Below, in pieces: positions 54,618 to 64,000 of a stretch of DNA of 64,000 nucleotides. The notes beneath the pieces are model-generated. The model ran no database searches. It had not been told where the DNA came from and saw only the letters and a program-made list of their open reading frames with translations. This stretch comes from Neonectria sp. B-13 (lineage: Eukaryota; Ascomycota; Sordariomycetes; Hypocreales; Nectriaceae). Location of the stretch: NCBI GenBank assembly GCA_002682825.1, contig NOKP01000002.1, forward strand, positions 310,001 through 374,000, read 5' to 3'. The translations under genes were made by a program, and so were the position numbers. Each line of letters opens with the position of its first letter. Position 1 is the stretch's first letter.

Positions 54618-55136
54618 CTACAACTTCACAATATGCTCACCAGCACAACCTATCATGTAGTCTCTCTTCCCCAAGGGCACTCCCTCCTTCCTCAGAATGG
54701 CGTAAGTCATCGAGACATGGAAATTTATGTTGGGGATTGCTGCCCCCATCGCGAACGCTTTTCCAGTCAGTTCCATTGACCCGAAAGTTCCTAAATCTGT
54801 CGGTCCGACCTCCTCCCCGTGCCGGTTGATAGTGTCCTTGTCGGCCTGTTCAAGAGCCCCCAAAGCGTTCGTAATACGCTCATGCATTTCCGCAAATGAG
54901 ACGAGATTATCCTCAAACTCCACAGCTTCCCTCCCAGAGAGCCTGGCAAGCACCTTCTCAGAAAATCTTGTAGCTGCGTGAACCTGGAAGGTCAAGGGCT
55001 TCATGTCCTCATAGAGCCGCGCCTGGAGGAAGCCATCTGAGTTGGGCTGTTTCTCTGCTTCGGTGAGGATATGGTCCAGAGTTATAAGAGCTGTCTTTGT
55101 CTCCACAATAGTTGCATCGTATAGGGTGAACGCCAT
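54618..55136 (-). CDS. DUF1993 family protein
   Basis: Single exon of 172 residues. The ATG at 55136 gives MAFTLYDATI; the frame runs a few codons further, but only to a TTG. The pattern LYDATIVETKTALITLDHIL at the start, MKPLTFQVHAATRFSEKVL in the first third, and FHVSMTYAILRKEGVPLGKRDYM near the end fits the DUF1993 family, soluble four-helix proteins related to the DinB-like fold and widespread in fungi. Function is unknown. No signal peptide or membrane segment is present. Confidence 0.82.
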   Translation of the reverse strand: MAFTLYDATIVETKTALITLDHILTEAEKQPNSDGFLQARLYEDMKPLTFQVHAATRFSEKVLARLSGREAVEFEDNLVSFAEMHERITNALGALEQADKDTINRHGEEVGPTDLGTFGSMELTGKAFAMGAAIPNINFHVSMTYAILRKEGVPLGKRDYMIGCAGEHIVKL

Positions 55137-56107
55137 GGTCAGATTGACTGGCAAGAGAGACTTTGGTATTGAGTAACAACAGGGCAGAATAGGATTGGCA
55201 GACTAATCCCTAAGATCATGATTGCGCGATTTTAAAAGCTCATGTTATCACGTCGGATAATGGAAAAACACTATTCCGAAGGCAGTAACTGCCTTATGCT
55301 ACTATGTGGGTCATGTCCACAATTAGAAAGCGTGTTGTAAAAGAGGAGGCTATTAATACTTATAATTATAACTGGTTTCAAGGGCCGATGGAACTTCAGG
55401 AAGATGAGCTGGCCGTATCGCCTACTTAACTTGTTACCTTAGTCCACTTCTTGCCCAAGTCCACATTCCTCCGTTCTACTACTCATTATTTTGGACGGCC
55501 TTATCGCTTATACATGAACAGTGGAGGAGGGTGCTCCTACTGAGCAATTCTATAGTGGCCGCTCATGATTATCCAACCCTAGCTATGTTAGTCGAGATGG
55601 GACTGTGTCCGACGGAAATTACTTTTTTAGTCCGTTTCTTGCCATCGTTTCAATGTGTCGTTGAACCGTAACTATCAGGACCAGAATTTAGCCAAGCACC
55701 GCAGTTTTCCCAGTACTGGAGCTGTCCTAGCATCACAGCTATCCAAGGACCACAGCTCTGGTCGGGATTGTGGAGGACAAAGCCAGTTCAGTGAGCAGAG
55801 TTAATGATTAGGTACCTTCGCATACATCATATCCTTACCAAGGCCCTGCAGTTTCACATCTGACTTTCCGACGCAAAGTATGTATGCAGTGACAACCTAA
55901 GCAGTTCACGCAAGTATACAACCCTTGTAATAGTTCCTTCGTCGCTCGAGTCTAACATCCACTGGAAGAAACGTTACGATGTTTTAGTTACCTTGAAGGC
56001 CATTATATCTCATACGAGTGAAAACGGAGTAGGTTTTACCCCCTATTCCGAAAAGTCCAACTCAAGCCTGATCTGCTCCTTCATTAGAAGTCTAGAGACC
56101 CAGAAAA
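55137..56107. other. Gene-free region
   Basis: About 970 bases between the DUF1993 gene and the second NACHT gene. No open frame of note, repeat or RNA gene was recognised. Confidence 0.45.
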
Positions 56108-59100
56108 TCAACGAGGCGCCACGTCCTTGACAATTTTCCGGGGGTATCCAACCCCATCGTCATCCACGTCTACCACTACCTTCATAAGCCCCAGATACTT
56201 CAAGCGGTCTAGAATACTTTCCCTAGTGGGCTCACTCCTGCGAACCACTTCGTCAAGCCGCTTTCCTAGGCCCTCAGCTTTTAGACTTTCCATGTTCAAG
56301 TTGTCCCCGTCCGCCGCCCGGCGGCGGCCCACCAGCATGCTTTTAACGATAAGCTCGGTCAGGTATTCCGAATCCTGGGACGAAACATTCAGATGAGAGT
56401 CGGGTGCAATGCCTCTCTGGGTAGACTTGTCCAAACCAATAACATACGTTTTGGGGTCGCGGTGAGATCCAGAAATAGTGTTTAGTTGTCGCAAGGCTCT
56501 ATCAACTTCGGGAGATGGATGTAGGCCCCAACTGGATAAATCCGTAATCGTCGATCTGATTAAGACAGACGCCGGCACAACGGCCCAAATAGTCCATCCG
56601 TCCTGTTCAAAACCTAGTGTGGGGCAACGTTCAATGGCGTCATGAATGGGGTCAGGTTTTCGCTCCCTGTACGCCCGGTATCCTGTGCTTGGGTTGGAGG
56701 CCTTGAGGAATATCAAGTGGAGACTCTCGTAAGTCGGAAGGGTCCAGAAATGCAACGAGTTATCCAAGTGACAGACATCGATATAGAGACAGACCGATTG
56801 GTCCAAATTCGCGTTGGCGTTAACGCAGTTTTCCAAGGCTTGAAGATACGCTAGACCTATCGCGCGATCTTTGATACACATCAAACCTTGTTTTGCCAGC
56901 ATCGAGAGCGGTGTTTCAACCATGTGTTCGGCTGTAGGCAAAAACATTGTGTTCGTTGCCAAAAATTTTGTGTTCGCATCAGCCCCCTTCTCAAGAAGCT
57001 TGCGAACCAGAACATTGGCATTTGTGTCGTGGAATACTATTGTTCCATAATAAGACCATGGATGGTCACGGAATTGATTCTGGATTGCTTGAAAAAGTAT
57101 TTCTGATAGTATTTCTGGCTGGAGATTGCGGCTCTCGACAGCAGATAAGACCCAGTCAGTCAATCCAATGGCAGAGGCCTCTACAAGGAACCGACCACTT
57201 GGGGAATGCCCAAAGAGGCGCAGAGGTGTGTCGGGGGAAAAAAGCCGGCCAGAGTCGCTAAGCCGTTCACAGGCTTTGATAAGCGGAAACCAGTCTGTGT
57301 TTCGGCTGTCTGTATCCGTTCTGTGATTTCTCCTCCCCCGACTGATAAACAGCAGGTGCCGATCAAGCATGTGCATACTGGCAGGACGTTTTGTAGGTGA
57401 ATTGAGAAAATTTGAGTCCCTCGTTTGGACCAATACTAATTGGCAAGTGGCCAACGTAGCTTGGACAATTCGTTGCTGAAATTGTATGGTTGAGAATGTC
57501 CAGTGGCTGGTAATGTCTCTACCTTCAAGCGTGTTGATCAGGAAGTCATGTGCAGTTCGATGAATGAACTGAAATGACTTTTTGTTTATGATATGCGGTA
57601 TAATTCCACCGCACTTCTCACCATTCCATGGCCTCGCTTGGAAACAGGCCGAGTCAACTTCGAGTGATAGTTCTAGCATTCCAGCACAGCGGACAAGCAC
57701 ATCGGTTTCTGTCTGCTCACATAGCTTCACGAGAGCATCAGGCTGTATGCGTCGGTGGTCCTGTTGAAGGAGTTGATCGGCCATTGAGGTTGATATAAGC
57801 ATCATTTGGAAAGCATTTAAACACTTAGTAATCCCAAGCATTCGTATATGACCTGGCAACGCCTGATGGGCAATCACAGAACCAAAGTATAGAGCAGCCT
57901 TCTGGCGATAGAGGGGTTGATCTTCGTTCAGCCTCGCCCACATGTCTTTGTACAGATCGGCAAGATTGTCGGGCAAGCTTTGAATCCGTAGCTGTAAATC
58001 TTCTGGATCATTGCCGTGCTCTATTCCTCTGTTCAGACTGCGGACTGCGAGACATAGCCATAGGAAAACGCCTTCAGCCTTCTCCACAAGTACATCGAGC
58101 GGGTTGCTTGGCGAATCAGATTTATCCTGGATCTTGAGCTCGGGTGGAAATTGAATGTGCTCCGTAGCGTACTTCTTGAGGTCTCTAGCCGTGAGGTCTT
58201 GTAATCGAAGGAATGGATAGCGGCCACCGCCTAAGCGCTTTTCAATCAAATACTCAGGTCGACTTGACAGGCAAAATTTGACATTTGGAATGATGCTGAA
58301 TTCTGTTATAACGGCAAGGAGCTGGAGTACGCCGTCATCGGGGCTCACTTCGTCAAGACCATCGAGGAAAAGACAGATAGGCCGGCGATACTGCTTCATG
58401 GTACCGAAGCAAAGTTCTCGAAGCTCCTCGGTGGACCAGTCTGTGTCTGAATCTTTTCGTTTAGTCTGTGGAATGGCTGACATAACAGAGTCAAGAGCAA
58501 ACTCGTCGTTTTCGAGAAGCTGAAAAAGAAGCGAGCAGAAAAGACCTTTAATACTTTGCTGCATTAAGCTTCCCGGGCGCCAGAAGAAGTGCGATACCAA
58601 CAGCGCATCTGGGTTCCATACGTCAAGGGCGCTCCGTGTTCGTGGCTCGGAAATGATGTACTTGAGTAGGGTGGATTTTCCTGAGCCCAACTTGCCACTG
58701 CACCAGAATATGGGACTACTGGATCTCAACCAGTCGATGAAGGAATCCCATGGATGGCATGGAATGTCTGACTCGGAGTCGTCTGGCTCGGAGTCGTCTG
58801 GCTCGGAGTCATCACTTTCTAGGTGTTCCCTCTCAGTGTCGTCAGAGTCCCATTCATTGTCTTCTGCATCATCGTCTGACCAAGTCATATGGTCTTTGAA
58901 AATCCATTGAAATGTGCCAGCATGTAATTCTTTGATCTGGTTTCGGCGCTCGTTCATCCCTGGAAACTTCAAGCTCCCAAGTAAGCGCTGTCGTTTGGAC
59001 TCTCTCTCCTTGTCAAGACTCAAAGCGGCCATAGTGGCTGAGATCGTTTGAGTCGAGTCGCAGACCGCCTTGTCAAGTCGCGAAGATTGTTGGGCGACTG

Positions 59101-59763
59101 ATAGTTGAAGCTCCGATCTGACACGTTCTGACTGGGCCGTGACGTGGTCCCGCGTTCTGAAACTTTCAACGGAGATAAGCTCAGATGTTTCCCTGTGTCC
59201 CTGGTGGTATTGCTGTACGAAGCGGCGCAAGTCTTCGTCGAGCACCTTCCAGTCAAGGTTCAAAGCGTCGGTCTTGTCGCTGTAAAAAGAAAGCATACTA
59301 TTAGTTCAATGCTTGTGACTTGCGGGGTGAAGATAGAAACTCACCAGACTCGTGCAAGAAGGCCGCTTTGCATCAACTTCTCAGCATCTCTGAGCTTCCT
59401 CTCGATGTTATCCAGCCGTCGCTTCCGCCAGTTCGCCTTTGCAGCGACTTTGATCGTTGCAGTGAGGCTCCCCTTCTTCTTGTGACCCACCACGAACGTG
59501 ATCTCCTCCACCAAGTCTCGTGCAACAGATTGGCACTTTTTCGCGATATCCAGCAACTGTCGTTCTTGTTTGTTCTGTTTAGTTGAAATCGTCAGGGTCT
59601 GGACGTGCGCCGAGAGGTCGGCAAGGTCTTTCGCGTTTTCTTCAATCGCATCATCGACGGAGCCATCTCGGTAGACGTTCTTAATTAGGCTCGCGGTTTC
59701 GCGTCCGAAGCTGATGACTTGGAAGATGTTGCACGCCAGGCCAAGAGCCTCTAGCCCGGACAT
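56108..59763 (-). CDS. NACHT-domain STAND protein (NLR-like)
   Basis: Two exons (59763-59345 and 59279-56108) with a 65-nt intron give 1196 residues. The N-terminus (MSGLEALGLACNIFQVISF) is the fungal STAND N-terminal helical domain. The NACHT domain has the P-loop GKLGSGKSTLLKY near residue 340 and Walker B ICLFLDGLDEVS near 445. A C-terminal helical region with FQFIHRTAHDFL follows, then a weakly conserved region with one ankyrin-like stretch (KLLEKGADANTKF) but no regular repeat array. An acidic insert before the P-loop is built from three DSEPD-like repeats. The role is inferred as non-self sensing or cell-death control. Confidence 0.88.
58772..58816. repeat. 15-bp tandem repeat inside the NACHT gene
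   Basis: Units at 58772-58786, 58787-58801 and a diverged 58802-58816 encode successive acidic DSEPD-type pentapeptides just upstream of the NTPase domain. Copy number of such in-frame repeats often varies between strains. Confidence 0.8.
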
Positions 59764-60266
59764 GCTAGCGACTATTAGACCTACAGTGGCAGGCAAGACA
59801 AGGGGGTGTTCTTGATGGGCTAGTGCGTTGTAGTGGGCGCGGATAATCGGTAAATACAAAGAGAATCAAGGAAAGGACTCGGCTCAGACACAGCGGCCAC
59901 AGAAAAGAGGGGTAACTGACGCTCAGCCTCAGCCTGTCGGCTGTACAGTAGGACATGCCTATAACAGTATGACATTGTATAGGGTAACTATCGTTAAATC
60001 TAGGTTATTGCTAAAGCGCGAGAACGATGAGCTGGTATTACTGGCCAGTCATCATGCTCATTGGAAGCAGCGTGATAACCAGGTTTAAAAAGGAAACCGC
60101 AGCAGCCCGACAACGGGGAGCGGTCCTTATATTTACCAGGAACTACGAGAAAAACTTAACAGAAGCATTGTGCAGCAGGATTGACCGAATATGTTGTGTC
60201 CAAGTCCAGCCAGAATATAACAGATGCTTGACCAAGCATGGGGTGTGTGTCCTATTTGCCTACGGT
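59764..60266. other. Intergenic spacer
   Basis: About 500 bases containing the NACHT gene promoter and the tail side of the P450 relic. Small frames here are not supported. Confidence 0.4.
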
Positions 60267-62172
60267 CTAGATCTTGGCGAATTTCATTCCCTCCGGAATT
60301 TCCTGCCACTGCAAGTTCTCGTCCAGAAGCGTGTCTCTAGCCTGCTCCCAGTCCTTCCTTATCATCTCTCTCCTTTGAGGGGGCCTGGGTGTAATCCGGC
60401 ATCACCACAGCAGTCTGAGTGAATCGCCCGGGCGTGGGAGGGGCTTCTTTTCCGTTTATCACCGCTGGCTTGAAATCGAAGGCCCAGACCAATCGTGAGA
60501 CGGCTAAAAACAGGATATCATCAGCCAGATGAGTGCCTGGGCACAGACGACGTCCTCCACCGAAGGCGTAGTGGCCCCATTAAGACGGGTCCGGGTTAGT
60601 GACGGCTTCAAAGGAAGTCTGTTCGTCATGCAAGAAGCGAGCAAGATTAAACCGCGGCGGGTCTTGATATCGCTCAGCGTCGTTGTTTAGAGTCCACACG
60701 TTGATCAAAAGTTCCGCGCCCTTCGGCAAGGTGTAACTCATGTAAGTCTCGTCGCAAGATAGACAGTGGGGGATCCCGACAATTACAGGACGCATCCATC
60801 GCAGAGATTCCTTGACGCAGCTGCGGAGGTACGACAGATTTGGCGATCTTCTAGACCAGATATCTGATCATCGCCGACAACGGTATCGACTTCTCGTTGT
60901 GCTCCGTTTAGGACATCCGGAAACAATACCATTGCTAGGATGAATCCGAGCAGATTATTTGACGATGTGCCGGTGCCTGCTTCCGGAGCACCGCTCGAAA
61001 TATAAGCTCCGCGTCTGTCGCTAAAGCCTTCCTTCTCCTGTATTCGAAGCAGGTCAGCCGTAAAGCATGGTTTCTGTGTGTCTTTTTCCATGGCATCTTT
61101 GACTTGGTTCCACAGACGTAGGTAGATTCTTTGCTCTGTTTTCGTATGCTCCCTAGCCTTTTTCTTCGCAGGGAAGAGAAATTCAGGTAGCCATTGCATG
61201 ATAGGATATGCATCCGCCAAAGCTGCCGAAGTGACTTGTATGATGCTTGATGTCTTCTCTAGTCTGCTATAGTTAGATTGTAGCCAATGACTCTTAATGA
61301 AGGATAACCCACGACTGCAAAATCTCCCTCATGGTTGGATTATCAACTTCCGGAACACGAATCCTGTATGATTACCATCCGCGGCCTATGTTTCCTATCG
61401 GGGCTGACAATTCATACCCGTATGTCATCATCATGGCCATCGAATTGGTATACCTGCAACAAGGCCTTCGATTAGATAACTAGCTTCCAAGTCAAGCACC
61501 TTTTTATATGATAAAGAAAATCATCGGGGTTCGTGCCCAAATCGTACAGCATTTTCTTGCTTTCAAGCTCGAGATACCTAGTGACACGTTGTCAGCCTCG
61601 GAGTTTCGTACATGTTATTTGCTGTGGCATACGGCAGATAGGTCTTGGCCACCTGTGCGGTCAGTAATCGATGGTACAACTTGCGCGATAGTCTCCACTT
61701 AGGCCCGTAGTGTTGCAGGAAATTAGTTCTTCTGAATATCTTCACTATGACTCGAGCTACACATACCATTTGAAGTATACGGTCACCATCGCCCAGGATA
61801 TCGTGGGCAATGTAATGTTCCCCGCGCTCGTTAGTCGATGCGCTTCGTCTGTCGATCAATTCCTTGACAATTTCCCCACTCGACAGCACAATCATTGTTC
61901 GCACCCCGGATTTAATGCTATAAATTGGGCCGTATTCTTGTGCCCACTTCTCAAACTGTTTATACGGGTCTCTTTTGGGCATCTAAAGATATCAACTCGC
62001 AACCCCCAAGTGTGGCTTCTAGGCGAAATACCTGCTTGATGTTACCCCAGAACGGCTTAGTAGGCGGTCCAGGTGGCAGATTGGGTGACCGCCTCCCAAT
62101 CCGCGAGAGACGGAAGACAATGAGTCCTATTCCTAGAAGGACAAGGAACAATAGTCGTTGCAGAAATGCCAT
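60267..62172 (-). pseudogene. Cytochrome P450 pseudogene (OrdA/CYP620-like)
   Basis: From ATG 62172 a membrane anchor and the PPGPPTKPFWGNI hinge are visible. Several plausible introns then join MPKRDPYKQFEKW, GPKWRLSRKLYH, a YLELESKKMLYD block, and the ADAYPIMQWLPEFLFP region. The gene is broken later: in the I helix the usual acidic residue of AGxDT is Gly (AGTGT); a single-base loss near 60835 shifts the frame within the EDRQ..LSYLRSCVKESLRWM segment; a TAA near 60577-60579 replaces a Lys codon just before WGHYAFGGGRRLCPG; and the C-terminal DWEQARDTLLDENLQW part lies in yet another frame. The heme motif itself is intact, so loss is recent. Confidence 0.78.
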
Positions 62173-63505
62173 GACGAGTAAGTAACATGTAACGTAAGGA
62201 AATGAGAGAGGGTTGTTGTGTGGCCGGAAAACTGAAAGACTCAAGGCATTTAACTGCTAGAAATAATCACAAGTCATGCCACTTGCATGTCGATAGAGGA
62301 CGGATGAGCAACCACCCCAATGATGCTGTGGGACCATCCCGGTGCATAGCCTAAAGGCCCTAAATAAGAAACGAATAAGTGCTAGATTGACCAAATGGGT
62401 CCTTGCTCTTCAGGGACGCTTCCGTGGGGAGCGCAAGGAAGCTTCCAATAGGGAAGTTTACCCGTCCGGACGAGCAAAATTTGCCTTTCAAGATGTTTCC
62501 ACAAGGGAATGACAGAAACGTTAATTCCTAATATGATCAGCTGATCTTGTATCCCCCCCCTTCCCCCGCTATATCTCGTCAGTTCCTACCGGGTTCCGCA
62601 ATACCCCGGGCCGGGATTTCTCGGCAGAGGCCTGGCTCTGACTGCCAGAATATCTTTTCTTCGGAGTCGTTTAACTTTTACAGCTTCACGAAGCGAGCTG
62701 CTAGCGGACCAATGATCAGTGTACTTAACTACTATTAGGAGAGACTTATAATAGATTGGTAAATGATTGTAGAATTCCTCTGTATGAATAGTCTAAAAGG
62801 GGAATGAGTTATGGTACTAAGCCCTCTTGCCTATCTTATGTTGCTGTATTAAATTTCCTATCCGGTGACTGAACTACTTAATACAGGGTAGGCAGAGAGG
62901 CTTTTAGAGATTCCGGGCTCTCAGAGTTAGTGGTGATTATTGCCGCCGTTGCAGATTTGGCACCCAGATTGTCGGTTGTATGCCAAGGCTATTTGACCCG
63001 AGCTAGGCCTCTCGGGCTTGGTCATGTTTCTGTAAGCTGCACTCCAAACTCCGAACTAGCCGACAAAAGTCTACGTCTAGTATCTTAGCCTTTGTTACTC
63101 TTCGAGGAGACGCAGGGTAAAATTCTCGCAGGGTATTCAACATTCTAGTAGCATCCAAGCATTTCTGTTGCAGATATGTATCTATATTTAGCTTTATATA
63201 CAAACATACATGATGCTATTCAATGTGATTCACGCAAGTAATGTCACATGGAGGGCGAGAAGGGTGCAAGTCATAGATTCAGCATGGTCCAAGTTTCCCA
63301 ACACCGTTGTCGACTTAACCCCGACATGGAATAGACGCTTGATACTGTTGGGTATCAGGAATACCTCCGTGGATTAACTTTTAAGGATTGTGGCAGAACC
63401 GAGTGATCGTTGACGCGTCGACTTGATATTACAGTTATCTTTCCTGATAACCATCAGAAGCATTAAGATCATGCCAACGTTGGTCAATATCTAAGAGCTG
63501 AGCAT
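62173..63505. other. Gene-poor region
   Basis: About 1.3 kb, AT-rich in part (62,720-62,890). A minus frame of 66 codons at 63003-63203 could be a fragment of something, but I cannot assign it. No other feature is seen. Confidence 0.4.
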
Positions 63506-64000
63506 TTATGAACGGATTCCCACAATCTCTTTCGGCCATTCTATCCACGACATCCAGTATTCTCCTAAGAGTTCGTCAACCACATCCACGATGTTCTGGC
63601 CCCATCCCTCTATAAACCAGCGCTCATCTAGACTATGAAGCAGAGTGCCAAAGTATGCGAAGATTAACAGTGCAGGTGGCTGCCGTTGTTGTAGCAGCAC
63701 GAAGTACTCGTCCGGGGCCGAATGCAGCCAGATGAAAGGTGCGGACCAAGCCCTGTTATATCCCCATTGAGCCAAGGCCGCGGCGTCCATCGTTCTGAAT
63801 TGCCTCATATATATATTGCATTTCCGAAGAAGATACAACGTCTTATCATAGATTTCGGCGTCGCTGCTGTGAGCCCATGTCGCTTCAATACTGCGAAAGT
63901 GGTCATCTTCGGCCGAGGACTGGTGGTTGGGATCCAATTCATCCCAGTTTCCGAGGCTGAGTAGCGGACGTAATGGCCCAAGACGCACTCGATCATACAC
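63506..64000 (-). CDS. Fungal-specific transcription factor, C-terminal part, 5' end outside window
   Basis: The minus-strand frame is open to the window edge at 64000 and ends at 63506, giving the last 164 residues. The segment ALLIFAYFGTLLHSLDERWFIEGWG and the terminal WMSWIEWPKEIVG motif are characteristic of the C-terminus of Zn2Cys6 regulators of the Upc2/Ecm22-like or related fungal-specific transcription factor group. The zinc cluster would lie upstream, outside the window. Target genes are unknown; the adjacent dead P450 gene may once have been one. Confidence 0.75.
   Translation of the reverse strand: MYDRVRLGPLRPLLSLGNWDELDPNHQSSAEDDHFRSIEATWAHSSDAEIYDKTLYLLRKCNIYMRQFRTMDAAALAQWGYNRAWSAPFIWLHSAPDEYFVLLQQRQPPALLIFAYFGTLLHSLDERWFIEGWGQNIVDVVDELLGEYWMSWIEWPKEIVGIRS

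Noticed and set aside
63003..63203. Minus-strand frame of 66 codons ending LQKHDQAREA
   Set aside because: Looks somewhat protein-like but is short, has no recognised family and no visible partner exons.
1..64000. tRNA, rRNA, CRISPR or intact transposon genes
   Set aside because: None was recognised by eye; a covariance-model search and a repeat library search would be needed to exclude small RNAs and degraded elements.

Overview
This window is nuclear DNA of a filamentous ascomycete (Pezizomycotina; the gene set fits Sordariomycetes, but the genus cannot be fixed from sequence alone). The signs are short GT...AG introns of about 50-90 nt, Zn(II)2Cys6 regulators, HET and NACHT-ankyrin proteins, a secreted AA13 starch oxygenase, and genes on both strands with no operons. 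I see no CRISPR array, rRNA gene, complete transposon or recognisable tRNA. Exon coordinates come from reading splice sites by eye against protein-family continuity.

Layout. 1-591: 3' end of a bZIP-type regulator. 0.9-2.6 kb: CocE/NonD-type hydrolase. 3.8-5.5 kb: MFS sugar (alpha-glucoside-like) transporter. 6.4-6.9 kb: RidA enzyme, divergent from a Zn2Cys6 regulator (7.3-9.7 kb). 9.9-11.4 kb: zinc alcohol dehydrogenase, divergent from an intracellular-type GH3 beta-glucosidase with a PA14 insert (12.0-14.8 kb). 15.1-15.5 kb: small secreted protein. 16.5-21.1 kb: an ankyrin relic, then a NACHT-ankyrin NOD-like receptor with 13 very similar repeats. 22.1-26.9 kb: FMN monooxygenase of the NtaA type, divergent from a DUR3-type urea symporter. 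27.0-27.8 kb: decayed gene. 28.1-29.9 kb: ChrA transporter, convergent with a PMCA-type Ca2+ ATPase (30.4-34.3 kb). 35.0-35.7 kb: membrane RING-H2 protein. 36.1-38.8 kb: HET-domain gene preceded by a truncated copy of its own 5' end. 39.2-46.0 kb: APH-like kinase, SLC25 carrier, AhpD-like protein and TPR-SET protein. 46.0-49.3 kb: gene-poor stretch with two broken relics. 49.4-52.5 kb: AA13 starch LPMO followed by a GH13 alpha-amylase. 52.8-55.1 kb: alpha/beta hydrolase and a DUF1993 protein. 56.1-59.8 kb: second NACHT protein. 60.3-62.2 kb: cytochrome P450 pseudogene. 63.5-64.0 kb: 3' end of a fungal-specific regulator.

How the genes work together. Two groupings look functional. The AA13 oxygenase and GH13 amylase are adjacent, co-oriented and both secreted; they should attack starch oxidatively and hydrolytically, and a CGG-N8-CGG motif of the AmyR type lies 248 bp before the amylase ATG. 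The NtaA-type monooxygenase and the urea symporter share a ~970 bp divergent promoter, suggesting a scavenging pair for nitrogenous compounds. The sugar transporter and GH3 enzyme could also serve oligosaccharide use, but they are separated by unrelated genes.

The window also carries three allorecognition/immunity-type genes (two NACHT, one HET) next to decayed copies of related sequence, and several broken genes whose stops include C:G-to-T:A-type changes. This points to an accessory, fast-evolving neighbourhood.
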